Shown piece by piece: positions 1-6,136 of a stretch of 17,068 bases of DNA (positions are counted from its first letter, which is position 1; every line of letters begins with the position of its first letter). Source of the stretch: Oscillospiraceae bacterium (GTDB lineage: Bacteria > Bacillota > Clostridia > Oscillospirales > CAG-272); assembly GCA_003343845.1 (NCBI GenBank), contig QAKK01000040.1:1-17068 (forward strand), read 5' to 3'. The notes under the pieces were generated by a model that had not been told where the DNA came from, did no database searches, and saw nothing but the letters and a program-made list of their open reading frames with translations. Both the position numbers and the translations under genes were made by a program.

Positions 1-48
1 CAAACGGTTTTCAAGACCGCCTCGTTATGACCGCTTCGATACCTCTCC
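1..48 (-). tRNA. tRNA-Ser (anticodon UGA), 3' part cut off by the window edge
   Basis: Read on the minus strand, the sequence starts with acceptor strand GGAGAGG (48 to 42), then TA, a D arm containing TCGAAGCGGTC, and an anticodon arm with loop CTTGAAA, giving anticodon TGA. The serine identity fits the class II type D arm and the close match to the usual bacterial tRNA-Ser(UGA) 5' half. The variable arm, T arm and acceptor 3' strand lie beyond position 1, so completeness cannot be judged. A small perfect hairpin (59-72, GAAA loop on this strand) lies just upstream. No convincing promoter of its own was seen between 49 and 199; transcription may come from the promoter at 262-290. Confidence 0.88.
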
Positions 49-58
49 GTATATGAAA

Positions 59-72
59 CTGTCTTTCGACAG
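59..72 (-). other. Small GAAA-tetraloop hairpin in the tRNA leader
   Basis: On the minus strand the sequence is CTGTC-GAAA-GACAG, a perfect 5-bp stem with a stable tetraloop, 11 bases before the mature 5' end of tRNA-Ser. It could be a leader structure in the tRNA precursor. It has no T tract, so it is not a terminator. Function is unknown. Confidence 0.4.
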
Positions 73-159
73 AAATCATCAGATATTCAATTGTTTTAGA
101 AATTCTTTTAGAAATGTGCTTTTGTGCTGCTGTCGGAGTGCCGAAAAAGTCAGGTGTTG

Positions 160-179
160 CAAGGCTTTTCAAGGTTTTT
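160..179. repeat. Tandem imperfect 10-bp direct repeat
   Basis: CAAGGCTTTT at 160-169 is followed directly by CAAGGTTTTT at 170-179, with one mismatch. The block TTTTCAAG at 166-173 is also shared with the tRNA anticodon region (8-15 and 200-207). Short tandem direct repeats next to a tRNA fragment resemble the arm-type sites of tyrosine integrases, but no integrase gene is in the window, so that reading is inference. Confidence 0.45.
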
Positions 180-199
180 GCGACCGCTGTGCTCGCAAA
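177..199 (-). other. Hairpin abutting the broken tRNA-Ser half
   Basis: TTTGCGA (177-183 on plus) pairs with TCGCAAA (193-199) around a 9-base loop. It begins exactly where identity to tRNA-Ser ends (199/200), so on the minus strand the tRNA 5' half runs straight into this stem. It might terminate or stabilise the truncated transcript; no long T run follows directly. Confidence 0.45.
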
Positions 200-240
200 T
201 TTTCAAGACCGCCTCGTTATGACCGCTTCGATAACCCTCC
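200..240 (-). pseudogene. 5' half of a tRNA-Ser gene (truncated copy)
   Basis: Minus-strand sequence from 240 reads GGAGGGT-TA and then 34 bases (233 to 200) identical to the tRNA-Ser at 1-48, through the D arm and the TGA anticodon loop. It then diverges abruptly. Its acceptor strand differs from the intact copy (GGAGGGT against GGAGAGG), so it is a relic of a related tRNA-Ser rather than a recent exact duplicate. No matching acceptor 3' strand (ACCCTCC) is visible downstream. It lies about 15 bases after the predicted transcription start of a consensus promoter and is therefore probably still transcribed. It may be debris from an element that recombined at the anticodon loop, or from unequal recombination in a tRNA array. 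Confidence 0.7.
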
Positions 241-261
241 GTGACGATTACAACATCCAAT

Positions 262-290
262 ATTTTAGCACACGCAGCGCGCGGTGTCAA
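262..290 (-). promoter_or_regulatory. Sigma-A promoter for the tRNA-Ser unit
   Basis: On the minus strand TTGACA (290-285), a 17-bp spacer and TAAAAT (267-262) match the consensus almost perfectly. The first feature downstream is the truncated tRNA-Ser half, then the intact tRNA-Ser. Such a strong promoter is typical of stable RNA genes. Confidence 0.75.
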
Positions 291-337
291 GCAAATTCTT
301 TTTGCAGCAAAAAATGTAACTGCTGCTTGCGAAAAGG

Positions 338-366
338 TTGACATTTGTGCGTTTATCGGGTAGAAT
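338..366 (+). promoter_or_regulatory. Sigma-A promoter of the ydjI/G/H-like operon
   Basis: TTGACA at 338-343, a 17-bp spacer and TAGAAT at 361-366 form a near-consensus promoter about 47 bases before the ATG at 413. It rules out the longer reading frame that would start at 338, since that codon overlaps the -35 box. Confidence 0.8.
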
Positions 367-412
367 GAAAGCAAGAAACCCCCAATTTTTACAGAACAGC
401 GAGGTATTCACT

Positions 413-1681
413 ATGGGACTTATCAAAGCAGCAATGGGCGCCGTGGGCGGCGCGCTCGGCGATCAGTGGCTTGATGCCATTGAAGCGGATGACATGGGCG
501 ACACGACCGTCTTTACGCGCGGTGTCCTCATCAACCAAAGCAGCCGCTCCTCCAACAAGAAGGGAACGGAGAATGTCATCAGCGACGGCTCGGTCATTCA
601 CGTCTACCCCAACCAGTTCATGATGCTGGTCGAGGGCGGCAAGATCGTGGACTATACCGCAGAGGAAGGCTATTATAAGGTTGACAACCACGGCGCGCCC
701 TCGCTCTTCAACGGGCAGTTCGGTGACGCGCTGAAGGATGTCTGGGAGCGCTTCAAGTTCGGCGGCACGCCCTCCTATGCACAGAAGGCGTACTTCGTCA
801 ATCTCCAGGAGATCAAGGGCATCAAGTTCGGCACGCCGAATGCGGTCAACTATTTCGACAACTTCTACAATTCCGAGCTTTTCCTGCGTGCGCACGGTAC
901 ATATTCCATCAAGGTCACCGACCCGATCCTGTTCTATAAGGAAGCCATCCCGAAGAACAAAGACCGCGTGGAGATTGACGACATCAACGAGCAGTATCTC
1001 TCCGAGTTCCTGAACGCATTCTCGGCAGCGCTCAACAAGATGTCGGTGGACAACATCCGCATCTCGCACGTCGCCTCCAAGTCGGTTGAGCTTGCCAAGT
1101 ACATGGCAAACGAACTGGACGAAGACTGGAAGAAGATGCGCGGCTTTGAGGTGCAGGCGGTCGGTATCGCCAGCGTCTCCTACGACGAGGAGTCGAAGAA
1201 GCTCATCGAGATGCGCAATCAGGGCGCTATGCTCTCCGACCCCACGGTCCGCGAGGGCTATGTCCAGGGCTCGATCGCACGCGGTATGGAAGCTGCCGGC
1301 AGCAATGAGGGCGGCAGTGCGCAGGCGTTCATGGGCATGGGCATCGGCATGGGCGCGGCAGGCAACTTCATGGGTACTGCCAGCGAGACCAACCGTGCGC
1401 AGATGCAGCAGCAGGCGGCACAGGCGCAGCAGAACCAGACACCCGCAGCCGGCACATGGAAGTGCGCGTGCGGTGCAGAGAATACCGGCAAGTTCTGCCC
1501 GAGCTGCGGCGCGAAGAAGCCCGAGAACACGACCTGGAAGTGCGCATGCGGCGCAGAAAACACCGGAAAATTCTGCCCGAACTGCGGCGCGGCGCGCCCG
1601 GCAGCATGGACCTGCCCCGAGTGCGGCACCGAGAACAAGGGCAAGTTTTGCTCAAACTGCGGTCATAAATACGAGGGCTGA
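413..1681 (+). CDS. SPFH domain protein with three C-terminal zinc ribbons (YdjI-like)
   Basis: Protein of 422 residues. ATG 413 is chosen because GAGGT at 401-405 is well spaced and the promoter lies just upstream. Residues about 55-265 form an SPFH/Band 7-like region of the type named 'virion core protein' in databases and found in B. subtilis YdjI. Residues 290-345 are a Gly/Met/Gln-rich linker. Three zinc ribbons start near residues 349, 375 and 399, the first two almost identical (CACGAENTGKFCP) and the third CPECGTENKGKFC. No membrane segment is evident, so it is probably recruited to membrane or partners. It is the first gene of an operon, 2 bp before the next. In B. subtilis the pspA-ydjGHI operon belongs to the SigW envelope-stress response; a similar membrane role here is inference. 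Family call is firm, function is not. Confidence 0.85.
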   Translation: MGLIKAAMGAVGGALGDQWLDAIEADDMGDTTVFTRGVLINQSSRSSNKKGTENVISDGSVIHVYPNQFMMLVEGGKIVDYTAEEGYYKVDNHGAPSLFNGQFGDALKDVWERFKFGGTPSYAQKAYFVNLQEIKGIKFGTPNAVNYFDNFYNSELFLRAHGTYSIKVTDPILFYKEAIPKNKDRVEIDDINEQYLSEFLNAFSAALNKMSVDNIRISHVASKSVELAKYMANELDEDWKKMRGFEVQAVGIASVSYDEESKKLIEMRNQGAMLSDPTVREGYVQGSIARGMEAAGSNEGGSAQAFMGMGIGMGAAGNFMGTASETNRAQMQQQAAQAQQNQTPAAGTWKCACGAENTGKFCPSCGAKKPENTTWKCACGAENTGKFCPNCGAARPAAWTCPECGTENKGKFCSNCGHKYEG

Positions 1682-1683
1682 CG

Positions 1684-2769
1684 ATGGCGGTTGTCAGTTA
1701 TAAATGCCCGTGCTGCGGCGCGGGCATCGCCTTCGACTCGGAAAAGCAGCTGTTCAAATGCGAATACTGCCTCTCCGAGTTCACGCAGGAACAGCTTGAG
1801 GCGCAGACGCCGAAGGTCGATCCCGTCGAAGAGGAACGTACCTCCAAGGCGGACAGCGATGAATTCTGCGAAAAGCTGCTCTCCTATACCTGCAACAACT
1901 GCGGCGCGGAGGTCTTCGCCGATGCGGACACCGTGGCGGACTTTTGCTATTACTGCCACAATCCGGTCGTCTGCGACGGTCGTCTGTCCGGGCAGCTGAA
2001 GCCGAACAAGATCATCCCGTTTGCGTTCGACAAGGCGGAGGCGGAGAAACGCTTTCTTACTTTCGCACGGAAGAAGAAATTCGTCCCGAAAGACTTCTTT
2101 TCCGCAGAGCATGCGGATCAGATCCGCGGCGTGTATTTCCCGTTTTGGCTGACCGATGCCGATGTTTCGGCGCGTCTCTCCGCCAAGGCGCAGAAGGTGC
2201 GCACCTGGACGACCGGCGACAAGCAGTACACAGAGACCTCGCACTATGCGCTGTTCCGCGCAGGCGACATCCACTTTGAGGATGTGACCACGGCGGCGTA
2301 CAGCGCGGAGAACAAGCAGATGCTTGAGGGCATTCTGCCGTTCCCGTCGGATGCGCTGCGCGATTTCTCCATGCCGTATCTCTCGGGCTTTCTTGCCAAA
2401 AAGCGCAATATCGAGCACGAGAGCATCGCAGCCGAGGTCAAGCAGCGGATCAACGGCTATTCCGAACAGCTGCTGATGAAGACGACGGACGGCTACACCT
2501 CGGTGCAGCCGAGCGGCACGCAGACCGATATGAATTCGCTTGCGTGGGACTACGCGCTGATGCCGATCTGGATCCTGACCTATGTTCAAAAGAAGAAGGG
2601 CAAGGAAAAGATCTATACTTATGCGCTCAACGGGCATACCGGCAAGATTTACGGGGAACTGCCGATCAGCGCAGGCAGACTGTTCGGTCTGTTTGCGGGG
2701 CTCGCCGCGGGAATCACATTCGTCTGGACGCTTGTGCAGACGCTGATGGGAGGGTTTCTGTGGTGGTAA
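1684..2769 (+). CDS. Zinc-ribbon membrane protein, YdjG-like (TFIIB-type zinc finger)
   Basis: Protein of 361 residues. The N-terminus carries a TFIIB-like ribbon with cysteine pairs C8/C11 and C26/C29, and a second ribbon follows with C70/C73 and C88/C91. The central 110-320 region is a mixed soluble domain with a conserved-looking GVYFPFWLTDADV stretch. The last about 28 residues (333-361) are hydrophobic and form a membrane anchor that includes a Gly/Ala-rich segment and ends in FLWW. The start lies 2 bp after the upstream stop, with only a weak ribosome site, so translation is probably coupled. The order SPFH protein, zinc-ribbon membrane protein, TPM protein matches the ydjG/ydjH/ydjI set of B. 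subtilis, which supports a shared complex at the membrane. It is likely annotated elsewhere as 'TFIIB-type zinc ribbon-containing protein'. Biochemical activity is unknown. Confidence 0.78.
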   Translation: MAVVSYKCPCCGAGIAFDSEKQLFKCEYCLSEFTQEQLEAQTPKVDPVEEERTSKADSDEFCEKLLSYTCNNCGAEVFADADTVADFCYYCHNPVVCDGRLSGQLKPNKIIPFAFDKAEAEKRFLTFARKKKFVPKDFFSAEHADQIRGVYFPFWLTDADVSARLSAKAQKVRTWTTGDKQYTETSHYALFRAGDIHFEDVTTAAYSAENKQMLEGILPFPSDALRDFSMPYLSGFLAKKRNIEHESIAAEVKQRINGYSEQLLMKTTDGYTSVQPSGTQTDMNSLAWDYALMPIWILTYVQKKKGKEKIYTYALNGHTGKIYGELPISAGRLFGLFAGLAAGITFVWTLVQTLMGGFLWW

Positions 2770-3623
2770 AAAAGAGATTTTGCATTCCGGTGCTTGCTCT
2801 TGCACTGGCGCTTGCCCTCTCGGTCTTCGTCGGCGCATATGATTTCAACTATGTGATCGACGATGCCGAACTGCTGACCGCAGACGAAAAAGCCGATGTC
2901 GAAGCCTACTATGACCGCATCTATACCGAGGATCATCTGCTGCTTGTGTTTGTCACGGCATACGGCAAGGGCGATGTGCTCTCCGCGCTGCCGGGTTATG
3001 CGGGCGGCGCTGTGGACGCAGGCGGCGCTACAGATATGCTGCTCCTTTATGTGGATATGGATGCGCGGCATTTTGACCTCTATCAGTACAACGGCGTTTC
3101 CGGCGAATCTGCATTCCGCATCAATTCGAGCGAGACCGATACCATTCTCGATGCCGTGCTGGACTATGCCGCCGACGGCGAATGGTACGATGCGGCGCTC
3201 TGCTTCGCGGACGAGAGTCTTCCCGCGTTCACCAACGATGCAAACTTCATTTCCGGCGAGGATCACTACGGCGACGAGGGCTATCAGAAATACGAAAAGC
3301 CCGAAGGACCCGTGACATGGCAGTATAAGCTCTCGCTGATCGGCGGTATCGCCATCGGCGCTCTGCCGATCGCGCTGGTCATTTCGCTGATCGTCACGCT
3401 GATTGTGCTGGCGTCCTACAAGAAGAAGGTGCGCGGCGCGACCTACCCGCTTGAAGCCTTCACCAAGGTGAACATCACAAATTCACAGGATAACTTCATC
3501 AACAAGACGCTCACGGTCACGACCATCCATCGTGACAACGACAGCGGCGGTTCTTCCGGCGGAAGCAGCGGCGGAGGAGGCGGCGGTGGCGGCGGCGGCC
3601 ACATGGGCGGTCGCTCCTTCTGA
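2763..3623 (+). CDS. TPM-domain membrane protein with Gly-rich C-terminus (YdjH-like)
   Basis: Protein of 286 residues if GTG 2763 is the start; GGGAGGG at 2748-2754 gives 8-base spacing. GTG 2760 is the alternative. It overlaps the previous gene by 7 bp, so the two are translationally coupled. Residues 1-25 are a signal peptide or N-terminal anchor. Residues about 27-160 are a TPM (DUF477/Psb32-like) domain, with VIDDAELLTADEKADVEAYY at its start, typical of this fold. A membrane helix spans about 189-217, followed by a basic KKK stretch and a cytoplasmic tail. The tail ends in a Ser/Gly-rich run with ten consecutive glycines and HMGGRSF, a tail type frequent in TPM proteins. The extracytoplasmic TPM domain and cytoplasmic tail suggest a membrane scaffold. 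Last gene of the operon. Confidence 0.82.
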   Translation: MVKKRFCIPVLALALALALSVFVGAYDFNYVIDDAELLTADEKADVEAYYDRIYTEDHLLLVFVTAYGKGDVLSALPGYAGGAVDAGGATDMLLLYVDMDARHFDLYQYNGVSGESAFRINSSETDTILDAVLDYAADGEWYDAALCFADESLPAFTNDANFISGEDHYGDEGYQKYEKPEGPVTWQYKLSLIGGIAIGALPIALVISLIVTLIVLASYKKKVRGATYPLEAFTKVNITNSQDNFINKTLTVTTIHRDNDSGGSSGGSSGGGGGGGGGGHMGGRSF

Positions 3624-3634
3624 GTCTCAAAGCC

Positions 3635-3678
3635 AAATAAAAAATCCGACAGTCGATCGACTGTCGGATTTTTTATTT
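3635..3678. terminator. Bidirectional intrinsic terminator (44-nt perfect palindrome)
   Basis: Bases 3635-3678 form a perfect inverted repeat. The core stem AATCCGACAGTCGA is flanked by A runs on the left and T runs on the right, so it has a T tract in both directions. It lies 11 bp after the TPM gene stop and 13 bp after the mntP stop on the opposite strand, and so serves the two convergent operons. Confidence 0.93.
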
Positions 3679-3691
3679 GATGGAAACGGAT

Positions 3692-4255
3692 TCAGCCGCC
3701 GAGGACGCCGAGGTGCTCCAGCAGAATCTTCACACCCATTGCGACGAGGATAATGCCGCCGACCAGCTCCGCCTTTGACTTGTACTTTGCGCCGAAGACA
3801 TTGCCGATTTTGACGCCGACGGCGGAGAGAATAAAGGTGACCGCGCCGATAAAGGAGACGGCGGGGCCGATGTCCACCTGCAAAAAGGCAAACGAGATGC
3901 CGACGGCAAGTGCATCAATGCTGGTGGCAACCGCCATCGTCAGCATGGTCTTCACGCCGAAGTCGGGCGTTTGCTCCTCGGCGGGGTGGCGGGATTCGAG
4001 AATCATGTTCACACCGATGACGCCGAGCAGGACGAAGGCGATCCAGTGATCGACTGCGGTGATGTACTGTTCAAACTGACGGCCGAGCAGGTAGCCGATG
4101 GCAGGCATCAGCGCCTGAAAACCGCCGAAATACAAACCGACGATCAGCATATGCTTCGGCTGTAACTTCTGCACGGAGAGTCCCTTGCAGATCGAGACGG
4201 CGAAGGCATCCATGGAGAGACCGATGGCGAGGACGAAAAGGTCTAAAGGTGACAT
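3692..4255 (-). CDS. mntP: Manganese efflux pump MntP
   Basis: Protein of 187 residues, the usual length of the MntP/UPF0059 family, with six hydrophobic helices in two repeated halves. Each half carries the conserved acidic motif in a helix: SMDAFAVSICKG near the N-terminus and TSIDALAVGISF in the second half. The family exports Mn2+ across the cytoplasmic membrane. The start is ATG at 4255, with AAGGAGG seven bases upstream. It lies 12 bp after luxS on the same strand, so it is probably the second gene of a luxS-mntP transcript. In many bacteria mntP is controlled by MntR or by a yybP-ykoY riboswitch; no such element fits in the 12-bp gap, and no structured leader was recognised before luxS. 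Confidence 0.95.
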   Translation of the reverse strand: MSPLDLFVLAIGLSMDAFAVSICKGLSVQKLQPKHMLIVGLYFGGFQALMPAIGYLLGRQFEQYITAVDHWIAFVLLGVIGVNMILESRHPAEEQTPDFGVKTMLTMAVATSIDALAVGISFAFLQVDIGPAVSFIGAVTFILSAVGVKIGNVFGAKYKSKAELVGGIILVAMGVKILLEHLGVLGG

Positions 4256-4267
4256 GGATAAGCCTCC

Positions 4268-4747
4268 TTATTTCGGATAGACACGCCGTGCCTCGGTGAA
4301 GTCGCCGAGCACTTCGATGCGGTATCTTGCAATGTAGTATTTCGCCATGCCGAGGTTGAGGTCAAGGTAGTTGCCGCAGTCGCGCGGCGACGCACCCGGG
4401 ATCGTCCCCTCATAGGCAAGGATGAAGTCGCACATGTTCTTCACACAGTCGTAGATGTCGAGCGGCTCAAGCTCTCCGGCAAAGAGGATGTAGAAGCCGG
4501 TGCGGCAGCCCATCGGACCGAAATAGATCGTCTTGTCCTTCCAGTCGGGATCGTTGCGCAGAAAAGTCGCGCCGAGATGCTCGATGGCGTGGAGCGCGGC
4601 GGTCTCGATGACCGGCTCTGTGTTCGGGCGGGTCACGCGCATGTCAAAGGTGGTGACGGTCTCGCTGCCGATTCTGTCCCGGCGCGAAACATACAGCCCG
4701 GGGAGCAGATCCAGGTGGTTAACGGTGAAGCTCGCAATCTTCTCCAT
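4268..4747 (-). CDS. luxS: S-ribosylhomocysteine lyase LuxS
   Basis: Protein of 159 residues, full length for LuxS. The metal site HxxEH is seen as H53-A-I-E56-H57, and the third ligand is C124 in DCGNY. Glu56 corresponds to the family's general base, and C81 in MGCRTG is the catalytic cysteine. The enzyme cleaves S-ribosylhomocysteine to homocysteine and DPD, the precursor of autoinducer-2, in the activated methyl cycle in the cytoplasm. The Pfs/MtnN nucleosidase that supplies its substrate is not in the window. The start is ATG 4747, with AAAGGA upstream. A good promoter lies at 4787-4815. mntP follows after 12 bp. All catalytic residues are present, so activity is expected. Confidence 0.97.
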   Translation of the reverse strand: MEKIASFTVNHLDLLPGLYVSRRDRIGSETVTTFDMRVTRPNTEPVIETAALHAIEHLGATFLRNDPDWKDKTIYFGPMGCRTGFYILFAGELEPLDIYDCVKNMCDFILAYEGTIPGASPRDCGNYLDLNLGMAKYYIARYRIEVLGDFTEARRVYPK

Positions 4748-4786
4748 ACAGAAAATCCTTTCGTTTTTGCATTACGCGGATTTAAT

Positions 4787-4815
4787 ATTATAGCACGGCT
4801 TTCGTAAAAATGCAA
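4787..4815 (-). promoter_or_regulatory. Sigma-A promoter of luxS-mntP
   Basis: Minus-strand TTGCAT (4815-4810), 17-bp spacer and consensus TATAAT (4792-4787), about 40 bases before the luxS ATG. The short leader leaves no room for a large riboswitch. Confidence 0.8.
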
Positions 4816-4840
4816 GAAAAAGTATGCATGACACGAAAAA

Positions 4841-4862
4841 AGACATTGCCGCGGCAATGTCT
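4841..4862 (-). terminator. Intrinsic terminator of the XRE/zinc-ribbon gene
   Basis: AGACATTGCCG pairs perfectly with CGGCAATGTCT (22-nt palindrome). On the minus strand it is followed by a TTTTTTC run, about 60 bp after the stop of the regulator gene. It sits just upstream of the luxS promoter and would insulate the two units. Confidence 0.88.
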
Positions 4863-4923
4863 TCAAGCCTTCCCCCAATGGAAGCCTAAAAACGCATGGT
4901 GTCTCGTATTACTTTTCACCGCC

Positions 4924-5361
4924 TCATTTCCAGTGCTTCAGGTTCGGCACGACCGCCTCCATATGCGCGCGCACCTGCTCGGCAGGCCATGCTTCGCTTG
5001 CCATATGCTTGGTGCAGAAGTCAATCAGTTCTTCTTTGGATTGATACTTGAAAGTGCCGTCCGCGTAGCACCACTTGCAGTAGTCCTCGTTGAAGTCGCC
5101 GTTTGGCTCGTGGCTGGTGGTGGCGTCCTCCAGCGGCATGCCGCAGCACTGGCAGATGAGCTGCCGCGGTGCGCCGAGCAGTGTGTTGATCGAGACGTCA
5201 TACACGCGGGACAGGAGCTTCAGCGTCTCGGTGCTCGGCACGGTCTCGCCGGTCTCCCAGCGGGAAACGGCTTGTCTTGTGACAAACACCTTTTCGGCAA
5301 GCTTCTCCTGCGAGAGCCCGTTCTTTTGGCGAAGTTCGAGAAGAATATCTTTTGTTTCCAT
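4924..5361 (-). CDS. XRE-family regulator with C-terminal zinc-ribbon domain
   Basis: Protein of 145 residues. ATG 5361 is preferred over an in-frame ATG at 5415 because GGAGG sits 8 bases upstream and the longer form would run through the promoter. Residues 5-60 are a Cro/CI-type helix-turn-helix (LSQEKLAEKVFVTRQAVSRW is the helix pair). Residues 68-145 are a small putative zinc-ribbon domain with C70/C72/C73 and C95/C98, of a type often seen alone or fused to XRE domains in Firmicutes. It is likely a cytoplasmic transcription regulator that binds zinc structurally or responds to metal or redox state; the second part is inference. It has its own promoter and terminator, so it is probably monocistronic. 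Targets are unknown; neighbours luxS-mntP and cat-alkD are only positional candidates. Confidence 0.85.
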   Translation of the reverse strand: METKDILLELRQKNGLSQEKLAEKVFVTRQAVSRWETGETVPSTETLKLLSRVYDVSINTLLGAPRQLICQCCGMPLEDATTSHEPNGDFNEDYCKWCYADGTFKYQSKEELIDFCTKHMASEAWPAEQVRAHMEAVVPNLKHWK

Positions 5362-5382
5362 TGTTTTGTCCTCCGTGGTTTC

Positions 5383-5411
5383 AGCGTAACACAAATTCGC
5401 CGCATTTGCAA
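5383..5411 (-). promoter_or_regulatory. Probable promoter of the XRE/zinc-ribbon gene
   Basis: Minus-strand TTGCAA (5411-5406), 17-bp spacer and TACGCT (5388-5383), 21 bases before the start codon. The -10 box is a weaker match than others in the window. Confidence 0.5.
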
Positions 5412-5425
5412 GCAACTGTCGGTTG

Positions 5426-6136
5426 CTATCTGATTTTCAGCGTGCGGAGATACGCTTTCTGCGCGTCGGTGATGCGGTAGCTTTCGACTGCTTTCTGAAT
5501 CGTCTTGTTGTGCGTCCACTCGTCGAGGCGGCGGTTCTCGATATAGGGCAGGATCGCGTCGTATTGCTTGGCGAGCGCCGTGGCAAAGTACCAGGCGATC
5601 ATCATGTTGATGTAGTAAGCATCCGAGCGGAGTTCCGCCACGGCGTCCGGATACGCGGTTGAAAACCGCGTATCGAGAAAGTGCCGCATCAGCGTTTCAA
5701 TGCCGAAACGCACCGTGTATGTGCGGTCGCTTGCCAGCCATGCTTCCACATGGTCGAGCAGCACATCGGGCTTCAGAATCAGCGCACGCGGCGAAGTGCC
5801 GTCGCAGGTTGCCCAGTTGTCGATATACGGCAAAAACCGCTCGGTGGCGGCGAGGCAGGCATCAAAGTCGCGGATAGAATCGAGCAGAAAACCGTGCAGA
5901 TTGTTTTCTTCATAATAGATATGCGGCAGCTCCGCGAGAAACGCGTCGGCGGTGGGCGTACCGCGCAGCTCTTTTGCCAGCGCCCGCAGGTGCGGTACGC
6001 GCACGCCGATGATTCGCTCTCGCGGGACGCCCGGCATCAGCCCGGCTTGAAAATCGCCGTAGGCAGGGTCAGTCAGCGCAAAAAGCCGCGCACGGATGTC
6101 GGCGACGGTTTGCAAATCGGTTTCGCGGCGCGTCAC
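5426..6136 (-). CDS. DNA alkylation repair protein (AlkD-like HEAT-repeat glycosylase)
   Basis: Protein of 236 residues, close to the usual size of AlkD-family enzymes. It is all-helical with HEAT-like repeats. The catalytic cluster known from Bacillus cereus AlkD (Trp109, Asp113, Trp187) has apparent counterparts here: W108 and D112 in YIDNWATCDGTSP, and W182 in MIAWYFATALAK. The family removes positively charged N3- and N7-alkylated purines without base flipping. The start is GTG 6136, overlapping the upstream TGA in GTGA; AGAGG lies 9 bases before it. It is therefore coupled to the acetyltransferase gene upstream. Function is supported by family and active-site residues; the substrate in this organism is not known. 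Confidence 0.88.
   Translation of the reverse strand: MTRRETDLQTVADIRARLFALTDPAYGDFQAGLMPGVPRERIIGVRVPHLRALAKELRGTPTADAFLAELPHIYYEENNLHGFLLDSIRDFDACLAATERFLPYIDNWATCDGTSPRALILKPDVLLDHVEAWLASDRTYTVRFGIETLMRHFLDTRFSTAYPDAVAELRSDAYYINMMIAWYFATALAKQYDAILPYIENRRLDEWTHNKTIQKAVESYRITDAQKAYLRTLKIR

Noticed and set aside
8..233. 34-bp direct repeat as insertion-sequence ends or attachment sites of a present element
   Set aside because: The repeats are tRNA-Ser sequence and the 158 bp between them hold no gene; at most a scar of a past event.
338..412. Longer N-terminus for the SPFH protein from 338
   Set aside because: The codon coincides with the TTGACA -35 box; the ATG at 413 has a ribosome site.
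413..1681. 'Virion core protein' as evidence for a prophage
   Set aside because: That database name comes from a distant poxvirus resemblance; no phage genes are nearby and the gene is an SPFH protein.
1663..2838. 391-codon minus-strand frame opposite the YdjG-like gene
   Set aside because: Antisense shadow; the plus-strand frame has paired cysteine motifs and operon spacing.
4748..4786. Manganese riboswitch (yybP-ykoY) before luxS-mntP
   Set aside because: The leader after the predicted start is under 40 bases and shows no such structure.
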